DNA of 30,790 nt, taken from the IMG/VR virus record IMGVR_UViG_3300025137_000011, positions 1 to 30,790 of that record. The stretch is one strand, 5' to 3'. The translations under genes and the position numbers were made by a program. Source of the stretch: a virus. Positions 6,588 to 14,451 of this stretch are shown one piece after another (the stretch's first letter is position 1; each line of letters opens with the position of its first letter). Under the pieces are notes generated by a model. It was not told the origin of the DNA. It did no database searches and saw only the letters and a program-made list of their open reading frames with translations.

Positions 6588-7986
6588 CATCGCAGCGCCA
6601 GAGGGTTTCCACTGGATGCAATACGAGGGCGGCCCGGTTCTTATGACTGGCGACTACGCCCCGCATGAGGGCGCGGCTGAATCCGTGGCTTTTGAAGTCA
6701 TTGAAGAGCACGACCCCGGCAGGCTGCCGCAAGCTGAGCCGGTAGAGCAGGGCGCGGAGTGGGATAAAATTTACAATGCGATTCTGGAGCGCACCGGGAA
6801 CAAAGAGCTGGCAGCAGCAACGGCTACCGCCCGAGTAGGCAAAGACCAGGCAGAACCGGCGCCGGTTCAAAAGCGGCGGCTTTTGTTCGTGGTCAGTCAA
6901 CCGAGCAATCTAGACCGCGTTAGGAAGTCGCAGCTTTGCGGCGTTGAGGGCCGAGTGTTTAAAGAGCAGTACCTAGAGCCGCTAGGGCTCGAGCGTTCAG
7001 ACGTTGAAGTTATCGACATGGGCGAGCTGTCAGAGCACCAGGATGCGCAGCCGGTGGCGGTGATTGCACTGGGCAAAGCTGCCCGGCTTGCGCTTGGCAA
7101 CGTGGCGGATTTTAGTTTGCCTCACCCGTGGAGCATCCGAAAGAGCGGCGACAAACGCGGAGAGCTTGCCCGCAAGTTTAAGCGCATAGGCCAGCTTCTT
7201 GAAAAGCAGCAGAGCTACCAGCCACCTCTTGGCGTTCAAGATGCGGCGGCGCGTGGGTTGATGCTTCGGGCTAAGCATGGGCGAGGCGGTACGGAGGTGG
7301 GCGTTGCACGGGCTCGAGACTTGAAGAACGGGCGGCGCGTATCAATTAATACAATCAAGCGGATGGTGGCTTATTTTACTCGCCACTATAAAGACTTGAA
7401 CGCACCAGCAAACAGCAACCCCAAGGATAAGGACTACCCAGGCGCGGGGCTTGTGGCTTGGCTTCTTTGGGGCGGCGACCCAGGGCGGCGATGGGCTGAG
7501 AAGATTGCAGCTCGGTACGAGCGGGAGCAAGCGAAGAAAGCTGTTAACATCTACAAAGCAGACGACGCCAAGCGCATTGTCTACGGCGTGGTTCTAGACC
7601 CCTATATAGTAGATGCCCATGACGACTACTTGAGCCCGGCAGAAATTGAGACCACCAGCCACAACTTCATGGCCTCGAGCCGGATGATAGGCTTGGACCA
7701 CGGCGGCGCCACAGAGGCTCAGGTTGTCGAAAGCTGGATTCAGCCCTACCCTAACGCCGATGAATATAAGAAGGCGGTGGCAGGTGAGCCGCACCAGGCA
7801 ACCCGTACAGCCTTCGGCGATGACTTCATCCACTCAGGCTCTTGGGTTCTTGGCGTCAAGCTGAGCCCTGAAAACTGGGCGAAGGTTCAAGCCGGTGAGC
7901 TCAATGCTTTTAGTATTGGCGGATTCGGAACCCGTGAAAATATAGAAGCAGCCGACATGCCAAAGGTTGAGTTTATAAGTGGTTGA
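6574..7986 (+). CDS. XkdF-like prohead protease with uracil-glycosylase-like and GG-type domains
   Basis: A 470-residue multidomain protein. Residues 1-90 are unassigned and include a conserved-looking helix, WDKIYNAILERTGNKELAAA. Residues about 100-205 resemble a uracil-DNA glycosylase fold: strand LLFVVSQPS, then GVEGRVFKEQYLEPLGL, VIALGKAARLALG and LPHPW, but the normal catalytic residues look replaced. Residues about 237-305 are the phage-specific VGVARARDLKNGR...WLLWGGDPGRRW module. Residues about 325-455 are the XkdF-type serine protease, with LDHGG near 373 and FSIGG near 445 as likely catalytic His and Ser. I choose ATG 6574 because AAGGA at 6561-6565 is well spaced; ATG 6556 and 6565 are alternatives. 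It should mature the prohead. It stops (TGA 7984-7986) just where many relatives continue into the scaffold-like part. Confidence 0.82.
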   Translation: MKTHDIAAPEGFHWMQYEGGPVLMTGDYAPHEGAAESVAFEVIEEHDPGRLPQAEPVEQGAEWDKIYNAILERTGNKELAAATATARVGKDQAEPAPVQKRRLLFVVSQPSNLDRVRKSQLCGVEGRVFKEQYLEPLGLERSDVEVIDMGELSEHQDAQPVAVIALGKAARLALGNVADFSLPHPWSIRKSGDKRGELARKFKRIGQLLEKQQSYQPPLGVQDAAARGLMLRAKHGRGGTEVGVARARDLKNGRRVSINTIKRMVAYFTRHYKDLNAPANSNPKDKDYPGAGLVAWLLWGGDPGRRWAEKIAARYEREQAKKAVNIYKADDAKRIVYGVVLDPYIVDAHDDYLSPAEIETTSHNFMASSRMIGLDHGGATEAQVVESWIQPYPNADEYKKAVAGEPHQATRTAFGDDFIHSGSWVLGVKLSPENWAKVQAGELNAFSIGGFGTRENIEAADMPKVEFISG

Positions 7987-8015
7987 CCGAATCTCTTAGA
8001 TGGGCAATAATTCGA

Positions 8016-8037
8016 GCAGGTCGAGAATCTGACCTGC
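8016..8037 (+). other. 7-bp hairpin in the protease-scaffold gap
   Basis: GCAGGTC (8016-8022) pairs perfectly with GACCTGC (8031-8037) over an 8-base loop. It lies in the 102-base gap between the protease stop and the scaffold start. No T-run follows, so it is not an obvious terminator. It may tune the level of the downstream, more abundant scaffold protein. Confidence 0.45.
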
Positions 8038-8088
8038 CAGACCCGAGCCAGGGCACAAATCACAAAAATCAGAAAGCGGGGCAGCTTA

Positions 8089-9000
8089 ATGAGCAAGCGC
8101 CGAATCACTGCGCTTAAAGACGTTAAGACCCTTGAGGTCTCTCTCGTTGAAGCCGGTGCAAACAAAAAGAAACGATTTCCAATTATGAAATCACGGAGCA
8201 ACGCAATGGATGAAATCCTTGTTGAAGTGCTGAAAGCTGAGGGGCAGAGCGAAGCCGTCGAAAAGCTTGAAGGCCTTCTAAAGATGGAAATGCCAGACGA
8301 CGCCAAGAAGGCAGTCATGGCAGCGATGAAACTTCTTGAAGCATATTCCGACATGATGCCAGTGGGCGAAGCTCTTGCAGCTTTGCGCAGCGCATCCGGC
8401 GAAGAAGAAGCTGAGCCCAAAGAGGCGATGGAAGAAGAAGCCGAAAAGATGAAAGAGGAAGAGGCCAAGAAAGAGGAGGAATCAGACGAAGAGAAGCTGA
8501 TGAAGTCTCTGGGCGAACTTCCCGAAGCTGCTAAGGGCGCAATGCAAGCCATCTGGAAGCGTAACGAAGAGCTGGCCAAGAAACTCGAAGACCGAGAAAG
8601 CGAGCTAGGCGTTGAAATCGCCAAGCGTGCACGTCGTGAGTACCTGGCAAAAGCTGAAAAAACGCTCTGCAACATCCCAGGCCATAGCCTCGAGGAAGTT
8701 GTTGATTTGATGATTGACGTTAAGGCGCGTGATAACGACTTAGGCGACCGCGTCGAAAAAGCCCTTGAAGCTGCAAGTGCAGCAATGCAGGGCGGGCCGC
8801 TTCTCGTTGAAGCTGGCCGCAATGTACCGGATATGAGCGCGGGTGACCCGTGGTCTAAAATCCAACAGATTGCAAAATCAGAAGTTGAAGCAAGCGGCGG
8901 CAAATTAAAGATGCCCGCAGCTATTGCAAAAGCAATTCAAACAAACCCGGCGCTATATCAAGAATATAACGAGCAGCGCCAATCTAACGGAGGCCGTTAA
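8089..9000 (+). CDS. Scaffold-like head protein
   Basis: A 303-residue protein that opens with the motif LKDVKTLEVSLVEAGANKK (residues 8-26). This motif usually marks the junction after an XkdF-type protease domain. It continues into an acidic, Lys/Glu-rich, coiled-coil-like middle (about 100-145, EEEAEKMKEEEAKKEEE) and a helical C-terminus. This composition is typical of scaffolding proteins, which line the prohead interior and are cut by the protease. It lies directly before the decoration and capsid genes, as expected. It is in the same reading frame as the protease but is separated by two stop codons (TGA 7984, TAA 8008). The start at ATG 8089 has only a weak Shine-Dalgarno (AAAGCGGGG). 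Confidence 0.72.
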   Translation: MSKRRITALKDVKTLEVSLVEAGANKKKRFPIMKSRSNAMDEILVEVLKAEGQSEAVEKLEGLLKMEMPDDAKKAVMAAMKLLEAYSDMMPVGEALAALRSASGEEEAEPKEAMEEEAEKMKEEEAKKEEESDEEKLMKSLGELPEAAKGAMQAIWKRNEELAKKLEDRESELGVEIAKRARREYLAKAEKTLCNIPGHSLEEVVDLMIDVKARDNDLGDRVEKALEAASAAMQGGPLLVEAGRNVPDMSAGDPWSKIQQIAKSEVEASGGKLKMPAAIAKAIQTNPALYQEYNEQRQSNGGR

Positions 9001-9002
9001 TC

Positions 9003-9386
9003 ATGGCATGGGAATCATCACAAACTTGTATCACATTGAAGGCACACGCTGACTACTCATCTTCTCAGTACCGCTTTGTTAAGGTTAACTCTTCAGGATC
9101 TGCAGAGCTAACAGCCGCCGACGGTGACGCCATCGGCATCTTGCAGAACAATCCAGGCGCAGGCGAGGCGGCGGTTGTCGCTATCGGCGGCGTATCCAAG
9201 CTTTATATCGGCACAACTGGATCGCTTGCTGCGGGTTCTATCGTTGCATCAGAAGCAGCGGGCGCGGGTATTCTAACCAACGCAAGCGCGGCGGCTCTGG
9301 CTATCGCTCTGGAAGACTCCACGGCCAACGGTGACATCATCTCGGTTGTAGTGACCGGCGCCAACGGAAAAGTCCAAGCAGCATAA
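9003..9386 (+). CDS. Capsid decoration/cement protein (DUF2190-like)
   Basis: A 127-residue protein rich in Gly, Ala and Ser and predicted from sequence to be mostly beta strands (FVKVNSSGSAELTAADGDAIGIL, then a GGVSKLYIG strand and VASEAAGAG). It closely follows the pattern of DUF2190/capsid-cement proteins that trimerise on the outside of the capsid. GGAGG at 8990-8994 is a strong Shine-Dalgarno. Position between scaffold and major capsid protein supports the call. Confidence 0.8.
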   Translation: MAWESSQTCITLKAHADYSSSQYRFVKVNSSGSAELTAADGDAIGILQNNPGAGEAAVVAIGGVSKLYIGTTGSLAAGSIVASEAAGAGILTNASAAALAIALEDSTANGDIISVVVTGANGKVQAA

Positions 9387-9409
9387 CTCGAATTTAGGAG
9401 AATATTGAC

Positions 9410-10375
9410 ATGGGAATTACAACCTCAGAAGTGCATGTTGACCAAGCACTCACCAACGTATCAATCGCATACGCGCAGGAACAGACCAGCTTTGTGGCCA
9501 GCCGTATTTTTAACAGCATCAATACATCGCAGCTATCTAACAAGTATCACGTCTTTGATAAGGACCAGTGGTTAAGAAGCCAAGCAGACCTACGGGGAAC
9601 GGGATCACCAACTCGAGGCGCTAACTTTACGCTTTCAACTGGTACGTTCAGTTGCCAACAGTATGGCGTCCATATGGACGTTGACGATTACGTAGCGGCG
9701 AACGCTGACGCAGGCGTTGACATCCTGACAAGTGCGGCCCAGTACGTCACAGAGAAACTTTTGCAGAAGCGAGACGAAGTCTTTGCTGCAACATGCTTCA
9801 CAACTGGCGTATGGAACGGTTCTTCTGATGGTAACGACGTAACGCCAGGTACCAAGTGGAGCGCTTCAGGCGGTACACCTATCAAGGACATTCAAACGCA
9901 GCAGGACAACGTACACGCAAAGACTGGTCGAAAGCCAAATGTTTTACTCATTGGGAAGGCAGTATACACGGCGCTCCGTGATAGTGATGATTTGCTAGAT
10001 AGGGTCAAATATTCTGAAAAAGGAATTGTTACAACTGACCTGATGGCCTCGCTCTTTGGCGTTGATGAGGTCATTGTTGCAGGCAGCATCGAGAACACTG
10101 CTCTTGAAGGTGCAACGGCGGTCTATGCTCCGGTGTTTACTTCTGAAGATGCACTCTTAGTTTACCGTCCACAAAATCCAGGTCTGATGACTCCGGCGGC
10201 TGGCTACATGTTCAGCTTCACCGGCGTTGCAGGTGCTGATCAGTTTGAAGGTCTCCGGACTCTTCGCTATCGCATGGACCAAAATCACTCAGAGCGCATT
10301 GAGTCTCTCAGTGCTTTTGACTTCAAGGTAACAGGCGCTGATCTAGGCGTGTACTTTGATGCAGCAGTAGCTTAA
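9410..10375 (+). CDS. Major capsid protein
   Basis: A 321-residue protein in the classical position after the decoration gene. Features include an N-terminal arm (VDQALTNVSIAYAQ), a long helical domain with YVTEKLLQKRDEVFAATCF near residue 120, a loop RKPNVLLIGKAVYTALRDS, and a C-terminal FEGLRTLRYRMDQNHSERIE. These resemble HK97-fold capsid proteins found with DUF2190 cement and Mu-type portal proteins. TAGGAG precedes the ATG. No N-terminal delta domain is present, in line with a separate scaffold gene. Confidence 0.88.
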   Translation: MGITTSEVHVDQALTNVSIAYAQEQTSFVASRIFNSINTSQLSNKYHVFDKDQWLRSQADLRGTGSPTRGANFTLSTGTFSCQQYGVHMDVDDYVAANADAGVDILTSAAQYVTEKLLQKRDEVFAATCFTTGVWNGSSDGNDVTPGTKWSASGGTPIKDIQTQQDNVHAKTGRKPNVLLIGKAVYTALRDSDDLLDRVKYSEKGIVTTDLMASLFGVDEVIVAGSIENTALEGATAVYAPVFTSEDALLVYRPQNPGLMTPAAGYMFSFTGVAGADQFEGLRTLRYRMDQNHSERIESLSAFDFKVTGADLGVYFDAAVA

Positions 10376-10379
10376 TCAG

Positions 10380-10589
10380 ATGATATTTCCAACGCGGGAC
10401 ATCAAAGGCAGTGAGGGCACCATCAAAGCATGGACCCCGCTTCCTGATGCCCGCAGTTGGCCAGCTTTTCGCAGGATGATGACATCAGGGGCACTCGTAG
10501 AGGTTCCTGATGAATTACTTTGTGCAAAGCTAAAACCGAAACAAGAAAAGCGCAGCAGGGGGCGACCCCGTAAAAGGGTTGAGCCATGA
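10380..10589 (+). CDS. Small protein with AT-hook-like tail
   Basis: A 69-residue protein of unknown role between the capsid and connector genes. The C-terminus is highly basic and holds SRGRPRKRVEP, a typical AT-hook core (RGRPRKR) that binds the minor groove of AT-rich DNA in other proteins. The N-terminal part (MMTSGALVEVPDELLCAK) resembles the short loading-type proteins often found before head-tail adaptors. The stop overlaps the next gene start (ATGA at 10586-10589). The Shine-Dalgarno is weak, so expression may depend on coupling to the capsid gene five bases upstream. Confidence 0.65.
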   Translation: MIFPTRDIKGSEGTIKAWTPLPDARSWPAFRRMMTSGALVEVPDELLCAKLKPKQEKRSRGRPRKRVEP

Positions 10590-10990
10590 GCTGGTCTTAT
10601 AGTGATTCGCTGAGCACTGACCGCGATATGTTGCGGTTTAAAATTGGCGATGTAGATACTGACGAACAGCTCTTGAGCAACGAGCTCTTAGACGCGCTTT
10701 TAACATCTCGAGGCAGCCCAACACTTGCGGCAATTGACGCGGTGGAGGGTATCCTTGCGAAGTTTGCCCGCGATATAGACCGCAGCGCTTTAGGCATGGG
10801 CGGGGCTCGTTCTCAGAAAACGCAGTTCTACCGTGACCTACTCAAAGAGCTGAGGGCAGACGCCGCGCGCGGTGATACCAGCATCTTCTTCGGTGGCGGT
10901 TCTATCTCTCAGAAAGAATCAAACAGAGAAGACGCAGACGCACCGCTTACCCCGTTTAGAATTGACCAGTTCAAGAATAATGGGGCTTGA
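10586..10990 (+). CDS. Head-tail adaptor (connector)
   Basis: A 134-residue helical protein starting with the usual adaptor pattern, TDRDMLRFKIGDVDTDEQLLSNELLDALL, followed by helices with Ala-rich packing and a less ordered C-terminus. Proteins of this type form the ring under the portal. The position (after capsid, before the gp10-like protein and tail terminator) fits. It starts inside the stop of the previous gene (ATGA). Confidence 0.75.
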   Translation: MSWSYSDSLSTDRDMLRFKIGDVDTDEQLLSNELLDALLTSRGSPTLAAIDAVEGILAKFARDIDRSALGMGGARSQKTQFYRDLLKELRADAARGDTSIFFGGGSISQKESNREDADAPLTPFRIDQFKNNGA

Positions 10991-10993
10991 ACC

Positions 10994-11587
10994 ATGGCGG
11001 ATGATTTCAGCATAGAGGTGGACAAAGAGCTTAAAGAGTTCTCAGATAATGCCCTGAATAATATCAGCAGCATGTTCCCCCTTAAAATTGTTGAAGCTGC
11101 GCAAGAGCTGCAATCTGAGCTAATACTGAGCACGTCAGAAACGCTTAAAAAATACTCTCAAGGCACCCTAAAAAGAGCGTGGAAGATATCAGCCGCCAGG
11201 ACATCACCCGGCGGGCTAGAGATTGATGTTACCAACGCGGTACCGTATGCCCTAATTCACGAAGAGGGCGGCGTGATTAGACCCAAGCGCGTGAAGGCTC
11301 TTGCTGTACCCAACCGAAACTACCGGCCCATAATTAAGAACGGAATACCGATAGCGCCTCGAGAGTTTGACCCAGGCCGCAACCTTCTGAAGTTTCAGCC
11401 ACCCAAAAAAGCTGGCCGCATTGGCTACCTAGTAGACATCAAAACAGGTGAGCTTGCTTACACTCTGATGGCATCTGTAAAAATCAAGCCCACGGGATAC
11501 ATTACAAAAGCCCTTGATAGAGCGGCGCCACGAATCACAGAGCTATTAGGCGAGGGCATGGTTACAGCTCTGGGCAAAGGCGCATAG
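10994..11587 (+). CDS. HK97 gp10/Mu gpG-like head-tail joining protein
   Basis: A 197-residue protein. The central pattern GTLKRAWKIS, then a short beta region with YALIHEEGGVIRPKRVKALAVP near residues 90-110, then PIAPREFDPGR matches tail-completion/virion morphogenesis proteins of the HK97 gp10 and Mu gpG type. These proteins join the head connector to the tail terminator. The N-terminal 60 residues form an amphipathic helix. It begins four bases after the adaptor stop. Confidence 0.78.
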   Translation: MADDFSIEVDKELKEFSDNALNNISSMFPLKIVEAAQELQSELILSTSETLKKYSQGTLKRAWKISAARTSPGGLEIDVTNAVPYALIHEEGGVIRPKRVKALAVPNRNYRPIIKNGIPIAPREFDPGRNLLKFQPPKKAGRIGYLVDIKTGELAYTLMASVKIKPTGYITKALDRAAPRITELLGEGMVTALGKGA

Positions 11588-11588
11588 A

Positions 11589-12044
11589 ATGGGAACCCCT
11601 ACGCGCAAGCTGATTCTTGAGAATCTGCAGACAACATTCGCAGGCATAACGACCGGCAACGGCTACAAGACGACCGTGCAGACCGTGCAGGCTTTAGCGC
11701 GTGGGTACTTTGATGTGAAGACAGGGGAGCGGCCTTTCGTTGGTTACGTGCCAACGTCGGAAGCTTTCCAGCATCAGCCCGGCGGCAATATGTACAGCAC
11801 GATGAATCTCACGGTTATCGGTCACATCTCAGGGAATACGCTGGCCATTCGTCAGACGAAGATCAACAACCTAATCGATGATGTGATTGCAGTCTTGAAC
11901 GTGGACACCACCAGAGGGTCAAACGCAATCAGCACAACAGCTGTAAGCGTTGAGACCGATGAAGGCGACCCCGACGCCTTCGGTGATGGTAGCTTCGTCA
12001 TGCAAACTCAAATAAAATACATTCGAACCACAGCAGCGAGTTAA
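11589..12044 (+). CDS. Tail terminator-like protein
   Basis: A 151-residue protein placed where the tail terminator is normally found. The sequence begins with a helix (TRKLILENLQTTFAGI) and then alternates strands and a helix (TKINNLIDDVIAVLNVDTT), ending in VMQTQIKYIRTT. This is the order of gpU-type terminators, which cap the tail tube and join it to the head. No diagnostic residue is visible, so the call rests on order, length and strand pattern. Confidence 0.65.
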   Translation: MGTPTRKLILENLQTTFAGITTGNGYKTTVQTVQALARGYFDVKTGERPFVGYVPTSEAFQHQPGGNMYSTMNLTVIGHISGNTLAIRQTKINNLIDDVIAVLNVDTTRGSNAISTTAVSVETDEGDPDAFGDGSFVMQTQIKYIRTTAAS

Positions 12045-12047
12045 GCG

Positions 12048-12254
12048 ATGAAGATTAAATTTGTAGGCGAGGCGCCGATTAGACACGGCGATCATCTAGT
12101 GAGCCAGGGCGATGAGCTCGACATCAGCGAATCAGAGGCGCAGGCATTGGTTGCTTCTGGTCTATTTGAAACGATAAAAAAGAAAACAGCAAAGGCAAAG
12201 AAGGCAGACAAAGCCGACAAGCCAGAAGCCGAGAAAACTGAAGGAGCTGAATAA
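12048..12254 (+). CDS. Small Lys-rich head/tail-region protein
   Basis: A 68-residue protein. Residues 1-45 form a compact domain (MKIKFVGEAPIRHGDHLVSQGDELDISESEAQALVASGLF), which resembles a short module often encoded near phage connector and tail genes. The tail is a Lys/Ala/Glu repeat. Its TAA (12252-12254) overlaps the tail tube ATG (12254). An in-frame A AAA AAG run at 12076-12082 relative to the codons (12176-12182 by position) encodes part of the Lys tail; I do not treat it as a frameshift site. Confidence 0.6.
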   Translation: MKIKFVGEAPIRHGDHLVSQGDELDISESEAQALVASGLFETIKKKTAKAKKADKADKPEAEKTEGAE

Positions 12255-13660
12255 TGGGCGCAAGTACCGACCACGCACTGGGTAGAAACTTACGATTCTT
12301 TGTTAAAGAGGAAGCAGCCGCAGGCGGCGCATATGGAACAAGCGGTCAGGAAGCGCTAGCCGGGGCAAACGCTGCCAAGGTTCTATCGGCTTCTATGGAA
12401 TTTACCGTTGCGCGCAATGACCGCATGGACAGCAGAACCAGCCGGTCAGTGCTTGAGCGAATCACGGGCAAGCAAGAAGTAAGTTGGTCATGTGAAAGCT
12501 ACCTGTTACCCAGAGGGACCAAGGAGCCGCCAAACGCCAGTCCATTAATTCAGGCCGCGCTTGGCCGAGGCCCTACTACTACAACGGCCATTCAAGCGAC
12601 AATTACAGCAGCAACGAAAGCATCTTCGGCGGTTATTACCTTCGGCGGCGGCCATTCGTTCCAGGTTAATGACCAAGTTTACTTTGAAAACGTTGTGGGG
12701 ATGACCGAGCTAAACGGGAATCAATACAAGGTTACAGCGGTAAGCACTAATGATGTGACTTTTAATGTTAACTCGTCAGGCTTTGGAACATGGGGCGCAG
12801 GTGGTAGTAATCACGCAAGTCTTTTGTCTTTCACTTTGTCCGATTCTAACGCACTGCCAACGGTTCACATGATGCGAACGGCTAACGATGTTCTTCGAGA
12901 AGACCTATTCGGCTGCTACGTTGAAGATATGAACATCACCGCAAGCGGCGGCGAAGAGCCAAAGATTAGTTTTAGCGGCGGCGCTTTCAACTATGCGTTG
13001 ACCGGCTCAGGCACAACCGAGGGCACCGGCTCAAGTGCGACCAGCCTGATCACTGAATCAGGGCAGGGCGTCAACTTCATGGTGGGCTCTGTTATTAGTT
13101 TTAATTCACTGGCCGATAAAATCGTGACAGCGAAAAGCTCGGACACTTTGACCATTTCAAGCTCGAGCTGGTCAGATGCTCAAGCCATCACGCCGACAAC
13201 TTACACCGAAACAACCGCAGGCAATCCGGTGAATGGAATCAGCGGCAGCCTGGTACTCAATAGCGTGACGCTTCCCGTCACCGCTTTTGATGTGACCGTG
13301 ACCAACGGAGTCAAGGCGCTATCAGATGAGGCTTTCGAGAAGGGCACCTCTGACTTCGTAGCGGGCTATCGTTCAGTCAAGGGCAACATCTCGGTGCGAG
13401 CCCGTAAGGACTTCATCAAGTCACTGGCGCAGCGATATGTGCAGACAACAGCCACAGCTGACCCGACGTTCTCAAGTGTTGCGCTCGTTGTGACCATGGG
13501 CGGCGTTACTGGCAAAAAGGTTGTAGCGACACTTTCAAAAATAGAGCTCGACTTCGCAGGCATTGACGTGCCGGAAGCAGAAGAGGCCATCTTGAGCTTA
13601 CCGTTTACCGCTCTTGGGACGAGCGGCAGCGATGAGCTGACCTTGGCGTGGAATCAATAA
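12254..13660 (+). CDS. Major tail tube protein with an inserted beta domain
   Basis: A 468-residue tail tube protein. The N-terminal part has RNDRMDSRTSRSVLERITGK and SWSCESYLLPRG, typical of long-tail tube subunits, and the C-terminal part ends with strands leading to LSLPFTALGTSGSDELTLA. In between, about residues 125-195, is a small beta module (FQVNDQVYFENVVGMTELNG, then YKVTAVSTNDVTFNV) of a type that occurs in many phage structural proteins and probably projects from the tube surface. GAAGGAG precedes the TAATG junction. The protein is longer than simple tube proteins because of this insert. Confidence 0.8.
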   Translation: MGASTDHALGRNLRFFVKEEAAAGGAYGTSGQEALAGANAAKVLSASMEFTVARNDRMDSRTSRSVLERITGKQEVSWSCESYLLPRGTKEPPNASPLIQAALGRGPTTTTAIQATITAATKASSAVITFGGGHSFQVNDQVYFENVVGMTELNGNQYKVTAVSTNDVTFNVNSSGFGTWGAGGSNHASLLSFTLSDSNALPTVHMMRTANDVLREDLFGCYVEDMNITASGGEEPKISFSGGAFNYALTGSGTTEGTGSSATSLITESGQGVNFMVGSVISFNSLADKIVTAKSSDTLTISSSSWSDAQAITPTTYTETTAGNPVNGISGSLVLNSVTLPVTAFDVTVTNGVKALSDEAFEKGTSDFVAGYRSVKGNISVRARKDFIKSLAQRYVQTTATADPTFSSVALVVTMGGVTGKKVVATLSKIELDFAGIDVPEAEEAILSLPFTALGTSGSDELTLAWNQ

Positions 13661-13684
13661 TGGTAATTAAGGAGACCAAACAAA

Positions 13685-14047
13685 ATGGAAGAGCAAGAAG
13701 ATAGCAGGACATACATACCAGAGCTAGGCGGCAATAGAGACCTAGACGAATCCGAGCAGGTATCGTGCGAAGTTTTACCGATGACAGGCGAAGAGCTTAG
13801 AGCGTACCAGCGAACAATGGTAGGCGTTAAACCTGGAAGCTCTCAAGCGCTCAAGAAGGCTGAGGCTGTTATCAAGCGCATCATCTCAGAGCGAGTTGTT
13901 AGTATTGAAAACTACGCTGACATCAAAGGCGCCAGCATCACGAACGGTGAAGAGCTTTTCTTGAGAGGTGAGCCGCCGATGGTAGACGAGGTCTACGCGG
14001 CGCTTTCTGATATCTCAAAGCTTAGAGAGGGCCAGCGAAAAAACTAA
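13685..14047 (+). CDS. Tail assembly chaperone, short form (lambda gpG-like role)
   Basis: A 120-residue protein between tail tube and tape measure, the invariant place of tail assembly chaperones. It is mainly helical and charged (MTGEELRAYQRTMVGV, then AEAVIKRIISERVVSIENYADI). AAGGAG at 13670-13675 precedes ATG 13685. The last codons are CGA AAA AAC TAA and contain a frameshift heptamer. Ribosomes that do not slip make this short form. The chaperone coats the tape measure protein while the tail tube forms; this is known for the lambda system and inferred here. Confidence 0.82.
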   Translation: MEEQEDSRTYIPELGGNRDLDESEQVSCEVLPMTGEELRAYQRTMVGVKPGSSQALKKAEAVIKRIISERVVSIENYADIKGASITNGEELFLRGEPPMVDEVYAALSDISKLREGQRKN

Positions 14048-14451
14048 TCACCGCCGCTAGGTTTATCCTAAGCGGCGATAAGGCGCTGAGCTGGGGATGC
14101 AGCCAGTGCAGAGGCGAAGGCTTTGAGGACGGCGACCATCTGAGGGCGTCGAGGGGCTGCGAGGGAAAGGACGTTGAAAGCTTAGGTTTTAGCTTTGATG
14201 CATCGCTTAGGCAGTGCCCTTGGGCATCGATAGACCAGGAAGCTTGGGAGCTTCTGAGATGGTGGAACGAGTGGAAAGCTTTTCAGGTGTTGCCTTGGGG
14301 TGGCGCCGATTTGATGAAGCAGCCCGCTATTGTCCTCGAAGTTTTAGAGATATGTGAGACCGAGAAAAAACAGGCTGAAAAGCGACAGGCAGAAAAACAG
14401 CAGGCAGAAGCCAAGCGGATGAGAAAGAGCGCAAACAATGGCAGAAGGTAG
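13685..14451 (+). CDS. Tail assembly chaperone, long form made by -1 frameshift (GT-like)
   Basis: After a -1 slip at 14038-14044 the ribosome reads on from 14044 to TAG 14449-14451, giving about 255 residues: 120 from the first frame and 135 from the second. The extension has no ATG before its residue 91, so it cannot be made independently in full. It carries a Cys cluster (CSQC, then Cys at extension residues 39 and 58), a Trp-rich stretch (LLRWWNEWKAFQVLPWGG) and a charged coiled-coil end (EKKQAEKRQAEKQQAEAK). In lambda the equivalent GT protein bridges the tape measure to tail tube subunits. The frame end overlaps the tape measure start (14438) by 14 bases. A zinc-binding role for the cysteines is a guess. 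Confidence 0.88.
14022..14077 (+). promoter_or_regulatory. Programmed -1 frameshift signal: SD-like run, A AAA AAC, stem-loop
   Basis: The heptamer A AAA AAC (14038-14044) is exactly in phase, with AAA in the P site and AAC in the A site. Upstream, GAGAGGG (14025-14031) is an SD-like stimulator about 10 bases before the A-site codon. Downstream, after 7 bases, CGCCGCT (14052-14058) pairs with AGCGGCG (14071-14077), extended by AGG/CCT past one bulged A, with loop TTTAT. This is the same three-part design as the E. coli dnaX signal. Confidence 0.9.

Noticed and set aside
7887-8903. Long open frame on the (-) strand (338 codons)
   Set aside because: It is antisense to the end of the protease and the scaffold gene, is a Ser/Ala/Leu-rich run of the kind created by reading Glu/Lys-rich helices backwards, and has no supporting start signal.
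12176-12182. A third in-phase A AAA AAG heptamer, in the 12048-12254 gene
   Set aside because: The -1 frame adds only about 18 codons of low-complexity Arg/Gln/Ser sequence and there is no clear stem at the right distance. A Lys-rich tail makes such a heptamer likely by chance.
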